Assembly: GCA_030430845.1 (NCBI GenBank)
Contig: JAUIKE010000075.1
Coordinates: 1-37,533 of the forward strand
Source of the DNA: Bacteroidia bacterium
GTDB lineage: Bacteria > Bacteroidota > Bacteroidia > Chitinophagales > Saprospiraceae
Reading direction: 5' to 3'
DNA length: 37,533 nt
The notes beneath the pieces are model-generated. The model had not been told where the DNA came from and ran no database searches. It worked only from the letters and a program-made list of their open reading frames with translations. Positions 1 to 8,112 of the stretch are shown one piece after another (position 1 is the stretch's first letter; each line of letters starts with the position of its first letter). A program made the translations under genes and the position numbers.

Positions 1-287
1 CTTATTTAAGAAGAGGTAAAAAGGATGATGATATGGTTGCCATTGCCTGTAACTTTACACCTAATCCGGTTGAAAAGTACAAAATGGGCGTTCCTGAATC
101 AGGTACCTGGACCGAAAAACTCAATAGCGACGATAAAAAATACGGAGGAAGCGGCAGTTACCTTAATGGTAAACTGAAAACCACCGAAGAGGAATGGAAC
201 GGCAGACCGCATTACATCGAGATGGACCTTCCACCACTATCTGTTGTAGTGTTGGAAAAATACAAAAGCAGGAAAAAGAAAAAATAG
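1..287 (+). CDS. glgB: 1,4-alpha-glucan branching enzyme, C-terminal fragment (5' end outside window)
   Basis: This is the 3' end of a gene whose reading frame is open from the first base of the window (frame of position 3) to the TAG at 285-287. The visible ~94 residues match the all-beta C-terminal domain of GH13 branching enzymes: a VAIACNFTPNP strand, a GVPESGTWTEKLNSD turn, a KYGGSGSY segment and a terminal PPLSVVVLEKYK strand. The enzyme makes alpha-1,6 branches in glycogen in the cytosol; the catalytic barrel is outside the window. The Lys-rich tail (KSRKKKK) is normal for a cytosolic protein end. The gene converges on the vWA gene at 493-2415. GlgB is preferred over other GH13 enzymes from the C-domain wording, but the catalytic part cannot be checked. 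Confidence 0.83.
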   Translation, partial: YLRRGKKDDDMVAIACNFTPNPVEKYKMGVPESGTWTEKLNSDDKKYGGSGSYLNGKLKTTEEEWNGRPHYIEMDLPPLSVVVLEKYKSRKKKK

Positions 288-403
288 AAGCATTGCAATG
301 CCCCAAAGGGGGGAAATGTCAGATATGTAGAATAGTTAATGGGATTTCATAGGATTATAAAAATTGAAAATGTTCATGTAATAAAAAAAGTAATTGGGAA
401 AAT

Positions 404-453
404 AATTAAGGCGTCCATGGGATAATATTCTTCCTTTAGACGCCTTAATTTTT
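404..453. terminator. Bidirectional terminator between glgB and the vWA gene
   Basis: A perfect 12-bp inverted repeat (404-415 AATTAAGGCGTC with 439-450 GACGCCTTAATT) encloses a 23-nt loop and is followed by TTT; an A-rich stretch lies on the left. It sits between two convergent genes, so it probably terminates both. The rest of 288-492 is AT-rich and shows no open gene. Confidence 0.6.
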
Positions 454-492
454 GAAAGTCACATGAAATTGTGAAACTTCCTTTAAGCATTC

Positions 493-2415
493 TTACTTCT
501 CAGCTGTTATCGGGCTCTCCATATCCTGCATCACTTCCACCATCCGAATAAATTCATGGCGATATCCGTTTTTATCTTCTCCAACAGCCGACTTTGCCAA
601 TTCAACCGCTTGCTTGAAAGTAGCTTGTTGTTTGAAAGGGGATTCTCTCAACAACAGACCAAATTCAGTTACAGCTGCGGCCCAGCGGAAGTTGCCGCTG
701 GTTTTCTGCCAGGAAACCGGATTTTTGCTGTAAGTCGTTTCGATTAGTTGGCTTTTGTCTCCGTCCGGCTTTTTATACCTCAACTTTAAGGTGATCCAGT
801 CTTTGGAAGATGATTTAGCTTTGTTATCCTGATATTTTAAATCGTCCACATCAGCCAGCAAATCGCTTTTTACACCCTTTGGAATAACTTCATAAAGAGC
901 CGTTACGGTGTGCCCGGAACCTAGTTCTCCGGCATCTTTTTCATCATCATTGAAATCTTCTTTGTTCAGCATACGGTTTTCATAACCGATTAGACGATAG
1001 CCGGCTACCTTGGCAGGGTTGAATTCCAATTGTAGTTTTACATCCTTAGCAATGGCAAACATGGTACCTCCAAACTCGCTAATCAGTACTTTCTTGGCCT
1101 CGTTGATATTGTCGATATAAGCATGGTTGCCGTTGCCTTTGTTGGCCAGCTGCTGCATCTTATTGTCTTTGTAGTTACCCATACCAAAGCCAAGCACTGT
1201 CAGGAAAACCCCACTTTTGCGTTCTTTTTCAATCAATCTGACCATAGCAGCATCACTGCTTTCTCCAATATTAAAGTCACCATCAGTAGCAAGGATGACC
1301 CGGTTGTTGCCTCCTTCTACGAAGTTTTCCTGAGCCAATTTATAGGCCAGTTGGATACCGGCGCCACCTGCAGTGGATCCACCAGCTTCCAATTTGTCTA
1401 ATGCTCCTTTTATGGCTTGCTTTTGGTTACCAGGTGTCGGTTCTAATACAACACCGGCTGCGCCTGCATATACGACGATGGCTACCCGGTCCTTTTCGCG
1501 GAGCTGGTCCGTCAAGAGTTTAAAGGAGGACTTCAGTAATGGCAGCTTATTAGCAGCCGACATACTTCCGGATACGTCGATCAGGAAAACCAGATTGGAA
1601 GCCGGAAGATTGTCGTAAGGTATTTTCTTTCCCTGAAGGCTAATGGCCAATAATTGGTGGTCAGGAGCCCAGGGACAGTCGGCCATCTCCATATCTACGG
1701 CAAATGGATCTTGGCCAGTAGGTTGCTCGTGATCGTACTCAAAGTAATTTACCATTTCTTCGATGCGGACGGCATCCTTGGGGGGCTTCTGTCCGTTGCT
1801 GATGAAGCGGCGAATGTTGCTGTAGGCCGCTGCATCTACATCTATAGAAAAGGTGGAGAGCGGATTATCCGTTGGCCGCAAAAAGCGGTTTTCGTTGATG
1901 ACCCCGTAGTCTTCCGTATTCCAGTTGGGAGCTGGTTCGGTTGGAGAATAATAGGCCGGTGGCATGACCATCGTATTATTGGCTCTCATCTTTTTGCCTG
2001 CCAGGCGGCTAGGAGCGCTTATTATCGGCTGAGATTGAGACATATCGTATTGGATTTCACTTTCTTCCATTATCTCATCAGCCTTCGTACTGTTGGGATC
2101 GGCAGGCAGTCTAAAGCTGATCTCTTCACCACTACAGGCGCTGATCACAGACCTGGACAAATATCCTTCTTTGCTTGCTTTGAGGGCTACACAGGAGTCG
2201 GGGCTCATGATGGCAAACCGGCCCTCGGCGTCTGTGGTCGTTTTACTTTTGGTGCCGTGTATCTGAACAGTGGCATCTGCAAGTGGCGTACCCCATTGAT
2301 TGTACACAATTCCCTTAATTTGATATTGGTTGTTTGGGGAAGAACCGTTTCTTCCATTCATGCTCGGGATTAGGGCAATTCCGAGTGCTAATACGATAAA
2401 AAGGTACTTTTTCAT
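493..2415 (-). CDS. Exported von Willebrand factor type A domain protein (YfbK-like)
   Basis: A 640-residue protein with an N-terminal signal peptide (MKKYLFIVLALGIALIPS). Residues ~30-100 form a carboxypeptidase-regulatory-like beta sandwich (IKGIVYNQWGTPLADATVQI, then TTDAEGRFAI). This is followed by a YfbK-type N-terminal region (NPLSTFSIDVDAAAYSNIRR, VRIEEMVNYFEYDH) and a vWA domain. The metal-ion-dependent adhesion site is intact: D280-x-S282-G-S284 in FLIDVSGSM, then the GGSTAGGAG loop and ATDGDFNIG. The C-terminal part (TLKLRYKKPDGDKS, then FRWAAAVTEFGLLLRES) corresponds to the YfbK C-terminal domain. The protein probably works in the periplasm or on the cell surface in metal-dependent protein binding; the ligand is unknown. 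It is a single gene convergent with glgB. Large open frames on the opposite strand are shadows. Confidence 0.88.
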   Translation of the reverse strand: MKKYLFIVLALGIALIPSMNGRNGSSPNNQYQIKGIVYNQWGTPLADATVQIHGTKSKTTTDAEGRFAIMSPDSCVALKASKEGYLSRSVISACSGEEISFRLPADPNSTKADEIMEESEIQYDMSQSQPIISAPSRLAGKKMRANNTMVMPPAYYSPTEPAPNWNTEDYGVINENRFLRPTDNPLSTFSIDVDAAAYSNIRRFISNGQKPPKDAVRIEEMVNYFEYDHEQPTGQDPFAVDMEMADCPWAPDHQLLAISLQGKKIPYDNLPASNLVFLIDVSGSMSAANKLPLLKSSFKLLTDQLREKDRVAIVVYAGAAGVVLEPTPGNQKQAIKGALDKLEAGGSTAGGAGIQLAYKLAQENFVEGGNNRVILATDGDFNIGESSDAAMVRLIEKERKSGVFLTVLGFGMGNYKDNKMQQLANKGNGNHAYIDNINEAKKVLISEFGGTMFAIAKDVKLQLEFNPAKVAGYRLIGYENRMLNKEDFNDDEKDAGELGSGHTVTALYEVIPKGVKSDLLADVDDLKYQDNKAKSSSKDWITLKLRYKKPDGDKSQLIETTYSKNPVSWQKTSGNFRWAAAVTEFGLLLRESPFKQQATFKQAVELAKSAVGEDKNGYRHEFIRMVEVMQDMESPITAEK

Positions 2416-2494
2416 GATCTTTTTTGGTATTGAGATGCAGGATGGAGGAGGAATACATAAAAAAGGTGGAATTTTTTTTTGGTTAATGTATCTT

Positions 2495-2534
2495 AGGGTT
2501 CCAGGGTTCCAGGGTTCCAGGGTTCCAGGGTTCT
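2495..2534. repeat. Tandem 8-bp repeat, AGGGTTCC x5
   Basis: Four identical AGGGTTCC units in a row (2495-2526) plus a fifth with one change (AGGGTTCT, 2527-2534), about 80 bp upstream of the vWA gene start. It is non-coding. Such simple repeats can vary in copy number by slippage, and this one lies in the vWA promoter region. Confidence 0.9.
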
Positions 2535-2584
2535 AGGGAGTCTTGTGGAGAATTGGGAAAGCGATTTTATTGATGTTAATAAAA

Positions 2585-2727
2585 TGGACTACACCCATTG
2601 AGGGTGTCTGGTTTTTGGCGTTTACGCTGAAAAGTTGAGAGCATCAGGCTAAAGTGTAATGACCGGACATTCATGCCTTAGGCAGATAGGTGTGAACCCC
2701 GTCTGCGGCCAGCAGGAATGTAGTCCA
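2585..2727. repeat. Intergenic inverted-repeat region with TGGACTACA/TGTAGTCCA ends
   Basis: The 439-nt gap between the vWA and thioesterase genes has no convincing gene. It contains TGGACTACA at 2585-2593 and its exact reverse complement at 2719-2727. Inside is GACCGGACATT (2661-2671) paired loosely with AATGTAGTCC (2717-2726), and a smaller hairpin with GGCAGAT and GTCTGC arms. The same GCCGGACATT...AATGTAGTCCA pattern occurs again at 31912-31939, with the middle ~45 nt missing. It looks like a dispersed, degenerating repeat family; function unknown. Confidence 0.45.
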
Positions 2728-2854
2728 GTTTGTACCTTTAATTTTTAAGCCCGGTAAATCCACTCGTGATCGTATCTTGAAAAATTATTCCTTGATAAGA
2801 GTTTAAGTGTTGGCTTTTATCTAAATTCGATCATCAAAGATTAAGCAGAAATAC

Positions 2855-3277
2855 ATGAACCACTTATCGCTCAAAGATTTTCCCTTTCAAACCTTCGATA
2901 AGCTTCGTTATGCCGATACCGATCGGCAGGGGCATGTGAACAATGCCGTTTTTGCTACTTTCCTCGAAACGGGCAGAGTAGAGTTTTTATATAATTCCGA
3001 ATTCTCTATACTATCGGAAGGTGCCAGCTTTGTCATTGCCTCCCTCCAGCTAAACCTATTAAAAGAAGTGAACTGGCCGGGCCATGTAGACATTGGAACC
3101 GGCGTGCTAAAAATAGGGAACAGCTCCATCAAATTATATCAGCAACTATTTCAAAATGAACAGTGTGTAGCCACTTCAGAAAGCGTCATCGTCCAAGTCG
3201 ATGATAGCAGCGGCAAGAGTAAGCCGTTGACGGAAGAAGCTAAAAAGACTATTGGGAAGTGGTTGCTGGAAATGTAA
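2855..3277 (+). CDS. Acyl-CoA thioesterase, 4HBT hot-dog fold
   Basis: A 140-residue single-domain protein, the normal length for the YbgC/FadM/4-hydroxybenzoyl-CoA thioesterase family. The signature RYADTDRQGHVNNAVFATFLE at residues ~18-38 holds the expected catalytic Asp (D23) and the start of the hot-dog helix. Central strands follow (VNWPGHVDIGTGVLKIGNSS, then QCVATSESVIVQVD). It would hydrolyse acyl-CoA thioesters in the cytosol; the substrate chain length cannot be read. The start at 2855 is the only sensible ATG and gives the usual N-terminus. It appears monocistronic, flanked by repeat-rich gaps. Confidence 0.87.
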   Translation: MNHLSLKDFPFQTFDKLRYADTDRQGHVNNAVFATFLETGRVEFLYNSEFSILSEGASFVIASLQLNLLKEVNWPGHVDIGTGVLKIGNSSIKLYQQLFQNEQCVATSESVIVQVDDSSGKSKPLTEEAKKTIGKWLLEM

Positions 3278-3321
3278 GAAACAGGAATCATCCCAAATTT
3301 TTGAGGTAACTTGCAAAGTTC

Positions 3322-3415
3322 TGATTTTCAATTATTTAGATTTGTTTTTTGTTGTCTGTTGCTCGTTGTCCACGATTAAACGAGCAACTAACAACGAGCA
3401 ACTAATTGAAAATCA
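3322..3415. repeat. Nested inverted repeat
   Basis: Outer arms TGATTTTCAATTA (3322-3334) and TAATTGAAAATCA (3403-3415) are perfect complements. Inner arms GTTGCTCGTTGT (3358-3369) and ACAACGAGCAAC (3391-3402) are also perfect, and a third CGAGCAAC lies at 3381-3388. The nested arms can form one long cruciform or hairpin. It is non-coding, downstream of the thioesterase gene, and may also act as its terminator. Confidence 0.7.
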
Positions 3416-3465
3416 AGGTTTAGTTGAATAGCCTTTTTCTTAAACCCTCTTTTAAAAAATAGGGG

Positions 3466-3835
3466 ATGACTCATGCGAATCAGGGGTAAGAGATAAAAGA
3501 GGATGGTTCAATTTTGAAATAATTTGTACCTTATTTAGATCATAAACCTGCCATAGGCAGGATCTTTTAATAACCCCAGGCTTCAGACTGGGGGAAGGGA
3601 TATAAACATTGTTGAAGCCCTGTAGGGACGGGCTTTCTGCCCCGCTGGGGCGAATAAATTAGGGTGTCGCCTACCGTCCCAAAGCTAAAGCATGGGGCTG
3701 TTGATATATCGTTCCTACGGAACCTAACAAACAAAGCTACAATCAGGAGGCCGGTCGATGTGAAAAAATAATTTTTGATTAGGATTTAATAGTTTTTTTA
3801 ACACCTCATCTTAACCCCTGATTCGCATGACTCAT
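3466..3835. mobile_element. MITE-like element with 22-bp terminal inverted repeats
   Basis: Positions 3466-3487 (ATGACTCATGCGAATCAGGGGT) and 3814-3835 are inverted copies of each other with one mismatch, bounding about 370 bp with no gene. Inside are several small hairpins: CCTGCC/GGCAGG at 3547-3561, CCCCAG/CTGGGG at 3574-3593, and GTTCC/GGAAC at 3711-3723. A non-autonomous mobile element or REP-type repeat island fits best. No clear target-site duplication was found next to the ends, so mobility is inferred only from the terminal repeats. This accounts for most of the 634-nt gap 3278-3911. Confidence 0.5.
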
Positions 3836-3876
3836 ATGCTTCTTTAGTAAATTATAAGATATTTGAGTATATTCAT

Positions 3877-3888
3877 GCAATCGATTGC
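3877..3888. promoter_or_regulatory. LacI-family-type operator palindrome upstream of the esterase gene
   Basis: GCAATCGATTGC is a perfect 12-bp palindrome with a central CG, ending 23 nt before the ATG of the CE15-like esterase gene. Its form resembles known LacI/GalR-family operators, which often control carbohydrate genes. No LacI-family gene is present in the window, so the cognate regulator, if any, is elsewhere. Confidence 0.4.
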
Positions 3889-3911
3889 GTAAATACACTT
3901 AAAAATCATCC

Positions 3912-5672
3912 ATGAAAACCAATTTATTTCTTCTCCTTATTTTTTTACTTACCAGCTGCGCCAAAGAAACGTCCGATGCACAGGAGATTCCAGTCGTCTA
4001 TAATGTTGAAAATACCGGACTTGATTGTACTCCTCCACCTTTACCTGCCTTCGAAGACCTTCCTAATATCCGCCCTCTTACCGACCCCTTTGAATGGTCG
4101 GATGGCAGTGGCCGCTCCACCGATTTTGACGACTGGCGATGCCGCCGGGCCGAAATATCGGCAGAGATCCAGCATTACGAGATTGGCATGAAGCCAGGAA
4201 AGCCGGATGAGTTGGAGGCCAGTCTTTCACCAGGCAATGAGTTGACCGTAAATATTACCCACAATGGACAAACCTTAACCTTAACAACCCAAATTAATCT
4301 TCCGGAAGGGGAGGGGCCTTTCCCCGCAGTAATCGGAATTGGTTTAGGAACGGGCAGCCTTCCCGCTGATATCTTTACAGATCGGGGAATAGCGACGATT
4401 GCTTTTAACTTCGGCCAGGTCATGTCTCACACACAAACCCGAGGGAATGAACCCATCAACCAACTTTATCCAGATTTGGTGTACATCGGTGCTTACAGTG
4501 CCTGGCCCTGGGGTATCAGCCGCTTGATTGATGGTTTGGAGATCGTATCTGAAGAATTGAATCTGGATATGAACCGTCTGGGCGTTACCGGTTGTTCTTT
4601 TGCCGGCAAAATGGCCTTGTACGCCGGCGCCTTCGACGAACGTATTGCGTTGACGATCGCCCAGGAATCGGGCGGGGGAGGTGCCGCCGCCTGGCGGGTA
4701 TCCGAAACCTTGGGCAATGTAGAAGTCTTGGGCAGTACCAATTATGCCTGGTTCAGGGAAGACTTACGGCGCTTTGCCAATGAGGTAGACAAACTACCTT
4801 TCGACCATCATGAGCTTATGGCTATGGTAGCCCCTCGGGCTTTACTGGTGTTGGGTAATCCCGATTATGAGTGGCTGGCGGATGAGTCGGGCTTTGTCTC
4901 CTGCACGGCTGCACATGAGGTGTGGAAAACTTTTGGTATAGCGGATCGATTTGGATACTCGATTGTGGCCGGGCATCCGCATTGTCAATTACCGGACGGC
5001 CAGCGGCCGGAAGTTGAAGCCTTCGTCGACAAATTCCTGCTTGGCGATAGCACTGCCAATACGAATGTCACTATCCATCCTTATGCAAATGTAGATCACG
5101 AACGCTGGTATGAATGGTGGGGAAGCGGCGAACCGGTTTTTCCTGCTATTGATACGTCGAATATTGAATGGGTTTTCCTGGAAGCGGAATGTGGTACTTA
5201 CGGTGCAGACTGGCAGGTCCTGCATGATGAAGCCGCTTCCAATGAAGGATATGTTACAATACAGGCCGGCTTAAACAGCACCAGTTCTGCCCCTGCCGGA
5301 AATACCGGTACGATCACGATCCCATTTTCAGTGAGTAAGGATACGGTCTATTATTTATATGCCAGGCTCAACTGCCCAAGTGCTGAGGACGATTCTTTTT
5401 GGATCAAAATCGATGATGGAGCTTATACTTTAAATAACGGCTTAGGCACTACAGGCTGGCAGTGGGTATCCTTAAGCAGCATGGAATTAACGACCGGTGA
5501 GCACACGCTGACCATTGCATACCGAGAGGATGGTGCCCTGCTGGATAAAATTAGCCTGACTGATTATGTATACGGGCCACCGGATGTATTTGGCGTTAGC
5601 GGAGCCGGGGGGACGGCTGTCAACCAGTGTACTCCAGCTGTCACCGCTTCGCGGCTTAAAGGGCCTAACTAA
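3912..5672 (+). CDS. CE15-like glucuronoyl esterase lipoprotein with C-terminal carbohydrate-binding module
   Basis: A 586-residue protein. The N-terminus is a lipoprotein signal (LLIFLLTSC, lipobox Cys at 16), so it should be membrane-anchored. Residues ~45-380 form an alpha/beta-hydrolase resembling carbohydrate esterase family 15, which cuts the ester between lignin alcohols and 4-O-methyl-glucuronic acid on xylan. Evidence is the nucleophile motif GCSFAGKMAL (S229), a following IAQESGGGGAA loop, and an AGHPHCQ motif carrying the likely catalytic His (H357). CE15 enzymes usually have GCSR-x-GK; here Phe replaces the Arg. Residues ~420-555 (WVFLEAECGTYGADW, then GEHTLTIAYREDGALLDKI) form a beta-sandwich carbohydrate-binding module. 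No T9SS sorting domain is seen. The last ~20 residues are low-complexity and may come from repeat-like DNA. It precedes the GH10 gene by 130 nt in the same direction. Confidence 0.75.
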   Translation: MKTNLFLLLIFLLTSCAKETSDAQEIPVVYNVENTGLDCTPPPLPAFEDLPNIRPLTDPFEWSDGSGRSTDFDDWRCRRAEISAEIQHYEIGMKPGKPDELEASLSPGNELTVNITHNGQTLTLTTQINLPEGEGPFPAVIGIGLGTGSLPADIFTDRGIATIAFNFGQVMSHTQTRGNEPINQLYPDLVYIGAYSAWPWGISRLIDGLEIVSEELNLDMNRLGVTGCSFAGKMALYAGAFDERIALTIAQESGGGGAAAWRVSETLGNVEVLGSTNYAWFREDLRRFANEVDKLPFDHHELMAMVAPRALLVLGNPDYEWLADESGFVSCTAAHEVWKTFGIADRFGYSIVAGHPHCQLPDGQRPEVEAFVDKFLLGDSTANTNVTIHPYANVDHERWYEWWGSGEPVFPAIDTSNIEWVFLEAECGTYGADWQVLHDEAASNEGYVTIQAGLNSTSSAPAGNTGTITIPFSVSKDTVYYLYARLNCPSAEDDSFWIKIDDGAYTLNNGLGTTGWQWVSLSSMELTTGEHTLTIAYREDGALLDKISLTDYVYGPPDVFGVSGAGGTAVNQCTPAVTASRLKGPN

Positions 5673-5802
5673 ATAGTCGCTTTGCGGCGAAAGCTCCATA
5701 AGCTAGGGTGCAAACCCGAGCTAAAAAAAAGCTACCCTTCAAAAAGCTGCAGCGCAGCGATACCTCGGCCTATATGTGTAACATCAATAAATAAATAAAA
5801 AC
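5673..5802. other. Structured gap between esterase and xylanase genes
   Basis: The gap contains several short inverted repeats (CGCTTTGCGGCG, AGCTAGGGTGCAAACCCGAGCT, CTGCAGCGCAGCG) but no gene. The hairpins could terminate or process transcripts between the two genes. No clear promoter box was found. Confidence 0.35.
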
Positions 5803-7692
5803 ATGAAATACTGGATACTTTTACTTTTCACTTTCCCGGCCCTTTTATCCGCACAGGATACCAGTGGGGTGGCTCTCATTGTGGAAGCCGAATCAGGTAG
5901 CCAGGGAAGCAGCTTTACGGAGGTACAAGAAGGTGACATTACTTATATCACTACTAAAACGAACTACACCGGCCAATCCAGTCCGGGAGATGCCGTCCGA
6001 GTCGCTACCTATGAGGTGGAGTTTGGGGAGAGTGGGATTTATAACCTATTCATCCGCCTGCGGGTCGGCCCCGGTGGTTTTGATGACGACAGCTTTTTCT
6101 ACGGCAATGGTTTTGGAGAAAAAGATGTAAGCGCCGGAGCAGACTGGGTATTAGTGAACGGAATGGGTTCAGCCGGATTTTCCAATCCATTTGAATATGT
6201 GGACGAGCCGGGCATAACAGGCTCTGAAGTTTGGAAGTGGGTGAATTTGTCAAAAAATTCCTATCAGGGAACCGGCTTGCCTTTTGTTGTAGAGGAAGGA
6301 AAACTGACGCAGGCTTTTCAAATCGGCAGTCGAGAAGATGGCCTGGATTTTGATAAGATAGCTTTTGGAAAAGCTGACTTGTTTTATACAGCTAATGATC
6401 TGGATAATGGCTTACCGGGCTCCGCGAGCCCCGATGACCAGAGAGAATTGTATCAAGGTCCACCTTTATCAGAAGGCCTGCCCAAATATCTGGGTTGTGC
6501 TTACAGCTCTATTGTAGACCTCAATTTTGCCAATTATTGGACACAGCTGACGCCAGGGAATTCCGGGAAGTGGGGTTCGGTGGGTGTTTCCACGGACACG
6601 GCTCAATGGGACTGGAGTAATCTGGATTTTGCTTACCAATATGCTCAGGAAAATGACCTGATCTTTAAAAACCATACCTTGATTTGGGGCGAGCAACAAC
6701 CCTCCTGGATATCGGGCTTACCTCCTGCCGAACAGCTGGAATACATTGAGACCTGGATAAAAATGGTGGGAGAACGTTATCCGGATATGGACCAAATCGA
6801 TGTGGTCAACGAACCCCTGCCCAATCACAATCCTCCTGACGGCATAGCAGGAAGTACCAATTACAAGGCAGCACTTGGAGGTGATGGCCAAACCGGTTGG
6901 GACTGGGTCATCAAATCTTTCGAACTGGCCAGAAAATATATGCCTAATACAGAACTTTTGTTAAATGATTACGGCATCATCAACAGCAATTCGGCCACTA
7001 ATACTTATCTCGAAATCATCAACCTGCTGAAAGAACGGGATTTAATCGACGGGATCGGCGTGCAGGGGCATCGCTTTGAGTTTGAGAATGCCAATCTGAG
7101 TACTTTAAAAAATAACCTGGACAAACTGGCTGCCACCGGCCTGCCGATCCATATCTCTGAAATGGACCTCGGTAACCTCGGTAATACCGGCGATCCGGAT
7201 GATCAGGAACAACTGGATCTGTTTAAAAAAATATTTCCGGTGATTTGGGAGCATCCCGGCGTGGAAGGCGTTACGCTTTGGGGATACCTGGAGGGGCGAA
7301 TGTGGCAGGAAACCTGTTTCCTGGTCCGTTATGACGGCTCCTGGCGGCCGGCCCTGGAATGGCTGGATGAATATTTGCAAAATACGCTTACCGGGACGGA
7401 GGAAACAGCGCAAGGACTCCAAAATGGATATCACTTATATCAAAACTACCCGAATCCTGTTTTTTCCAGCACACAAATAGAGTATAGCCTTCCCGTTGCC
7501 GGCCAGGTTAGCTTAAAGATTCTGGATGTGCAGGGCCGGGAAGTGGAGGTTTTGGTGAATGAGTTCCAAACGCCAGGTGATTACACGATTACTTTAGAGG
7601 CTGAGTCATGGCCTGGAGGCGTATATTATTATGTATTAAATGCTGGTTCGAATACTCAAACGAAAAGAATGGTGGTCTTGTCTGGGCGTTGA
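5803..7692 (+). CDS. T9SS-exported GH10 endo-1,4-beta-xylanase
   Basis: A 629-residue modular secreted enzyme. A signal peptide (MKYWILLLFTFPALLSAQ) is followed by a beta-sandwich carbohydrate-binding-like domain at ~24-190 (LIVEAESGSQGSSF, then REDGLDFDKIAFG). The GH10 barrel spans ~225-525. GH10 catalytic residues are intact: acid/base E337 in DVVNEPLPN and nucleophile E453 in HISEMDLGN. Typical barrel strands are also present (FKNHTLIWGEQQPSW, LLLNDYGI, GIGVQGHRF, GVTLWGYLEGRMW). The last ~80 residues are a type A T9SS sorting domain (YHLYQNYPNPV, then GGVYYYVLNAG, then TKRMVVL). It should cross the outer membrane by T9SS and cleave internal xylan bonds, complementing the neighbouring esterase. 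Confidence 0.95.
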   Translation: MKYWILLLFTFPALLSAQDTSGVALIVEAESGSQGSSFTEVQEGDITYITTKTNYTGQSSPGDAVRVATYEVEFGESGIYNLFIRLRVGPGGFDDDSFFYGNGFGEKDVSAGADWVLVNGMGSAGFSNPFEYVDEPGITGSEVWKWVNLSKNSYQGTGLPFVVEEGKLTQAFQIGSREDGLDFDKIAFGKADLFYTANDLDNGLPGSASPDDQRELYQGPPLSEGLPKYLGCAYSSIVDLNFANYWTQLTPGNSGKWGSVGVSTDTAQWDWSNLDFAYQYAQENDLIFKNHTLIWGEQQPSWISGLPPAEQLEYIETWIKMVGERYPDMDQIDVVNEPLPNHNPPDGIAGSTNYKAALGGDGQTGWDWVIKSFELARKYMPNTELLLNDYGIINSNSATNTYLEIINLLKERDLIDGIGVQGHRFEFENANLSTLKNNLDKLAATGLPIHISEMDLGNLGNTGDPDDQEQLDLFKKIFPVIWEHPGVEGVTLWGYLEGRMWQETCFLVRYDGSWRPALEWLDEYLQNTLTGTEETAQGLQNGYHLYQNYPNPVFSSTQIEYSLPVAGQVSLKILDVQGREVEVLVNEFQTPGDYTITLEAESWPGGVYYYVLNAGSNTQTKRMVVLSGR

Positions 7693-7749
7693 TATTAGGT
7701 GTGGCAGGTAATATGTAAAGAGACAATTATGAGTATATTAGGGTGACTT

Positions 7750-8112
7750 ATGGAGAAAAAAATACTGCCATATATTATCCTTTTCATAAGTAGTCCTTTA
7801 CTTGGGCAACAATCGCAGTCTTATGATATATCCAATACGACTGCCAATTATTTATTTGCCTTCTATGGAATTCTGGCCTTTACCGCCATTGTTTCCTTTA
7901 TTCAGTTTTGGGTGTCCCGGGATAAAGCCTATTTATATTACAGCTTTTATGTTGGGGTAGGCTTCTTTTTTTACGCGTTTTGGCAAGAGGCCAATTTTAA
8001 TTATCTGACTGGCAGGAGGGCCCTCTTTCGAGATCGGGGTCTCGCGCTTTGCCATTCCAGTTTTACTGACCACCTATATCCTGTATTGCTTTTTTGTGAT
8101 CGCTTTTCTTAA
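7750..8112 (+). pseudogene. N-terminal part of hybrid histidine kinase membrane sensor, separated by frameshift
   Basis: The first ~85 residues contain a hydrophobic signal-like start and two clear membrane helices (NYLFAFYGILAFTAIVSFIQFW, shown in part, and YYSFYVGVGFFFYAFW). They resemble the start of a 7TM-DISM sensor domain. After about position 8010 this frame turns into unlikely sequence (GRRALFRDRGLALCHSSF) and stops at 8112. The next frame, open from 8009, reads hydrophobic sequence (FAIPVLLTTYILYCFFVIAF) that continues directly into the kinase ORF. A one- or two-base indel near 8006-8030 therefore seems to split one gene. This may be a real lesion, a phase-variable state or an assembly error. 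It starts 57 nt after the xylanase gene. Confidence 0.6.

Noticed and set aside
1654..2373. Long open frame of 239 codons on the plus strand
   Set aside because: It lies fully antisense to the vWA gene, which has a signal peptide and an intact metal site; the antisense translation shows no domain and is a shadow.
2330..2536. 68-codon frame ending in the AGGGTTCC repeat
   Set aside because: Its tail is only a translation of the 8-bp repeat (VPGFQGSRVPGF) and the rest is antisense to the vWA signal peptide.
3322..3415. Possible CRISPR repeat from the three GAGCAAC-type units
   Set aside because: The units form nested inverted repeats, not equally spaced direct repeats with unique spacers; no cas gene is present.
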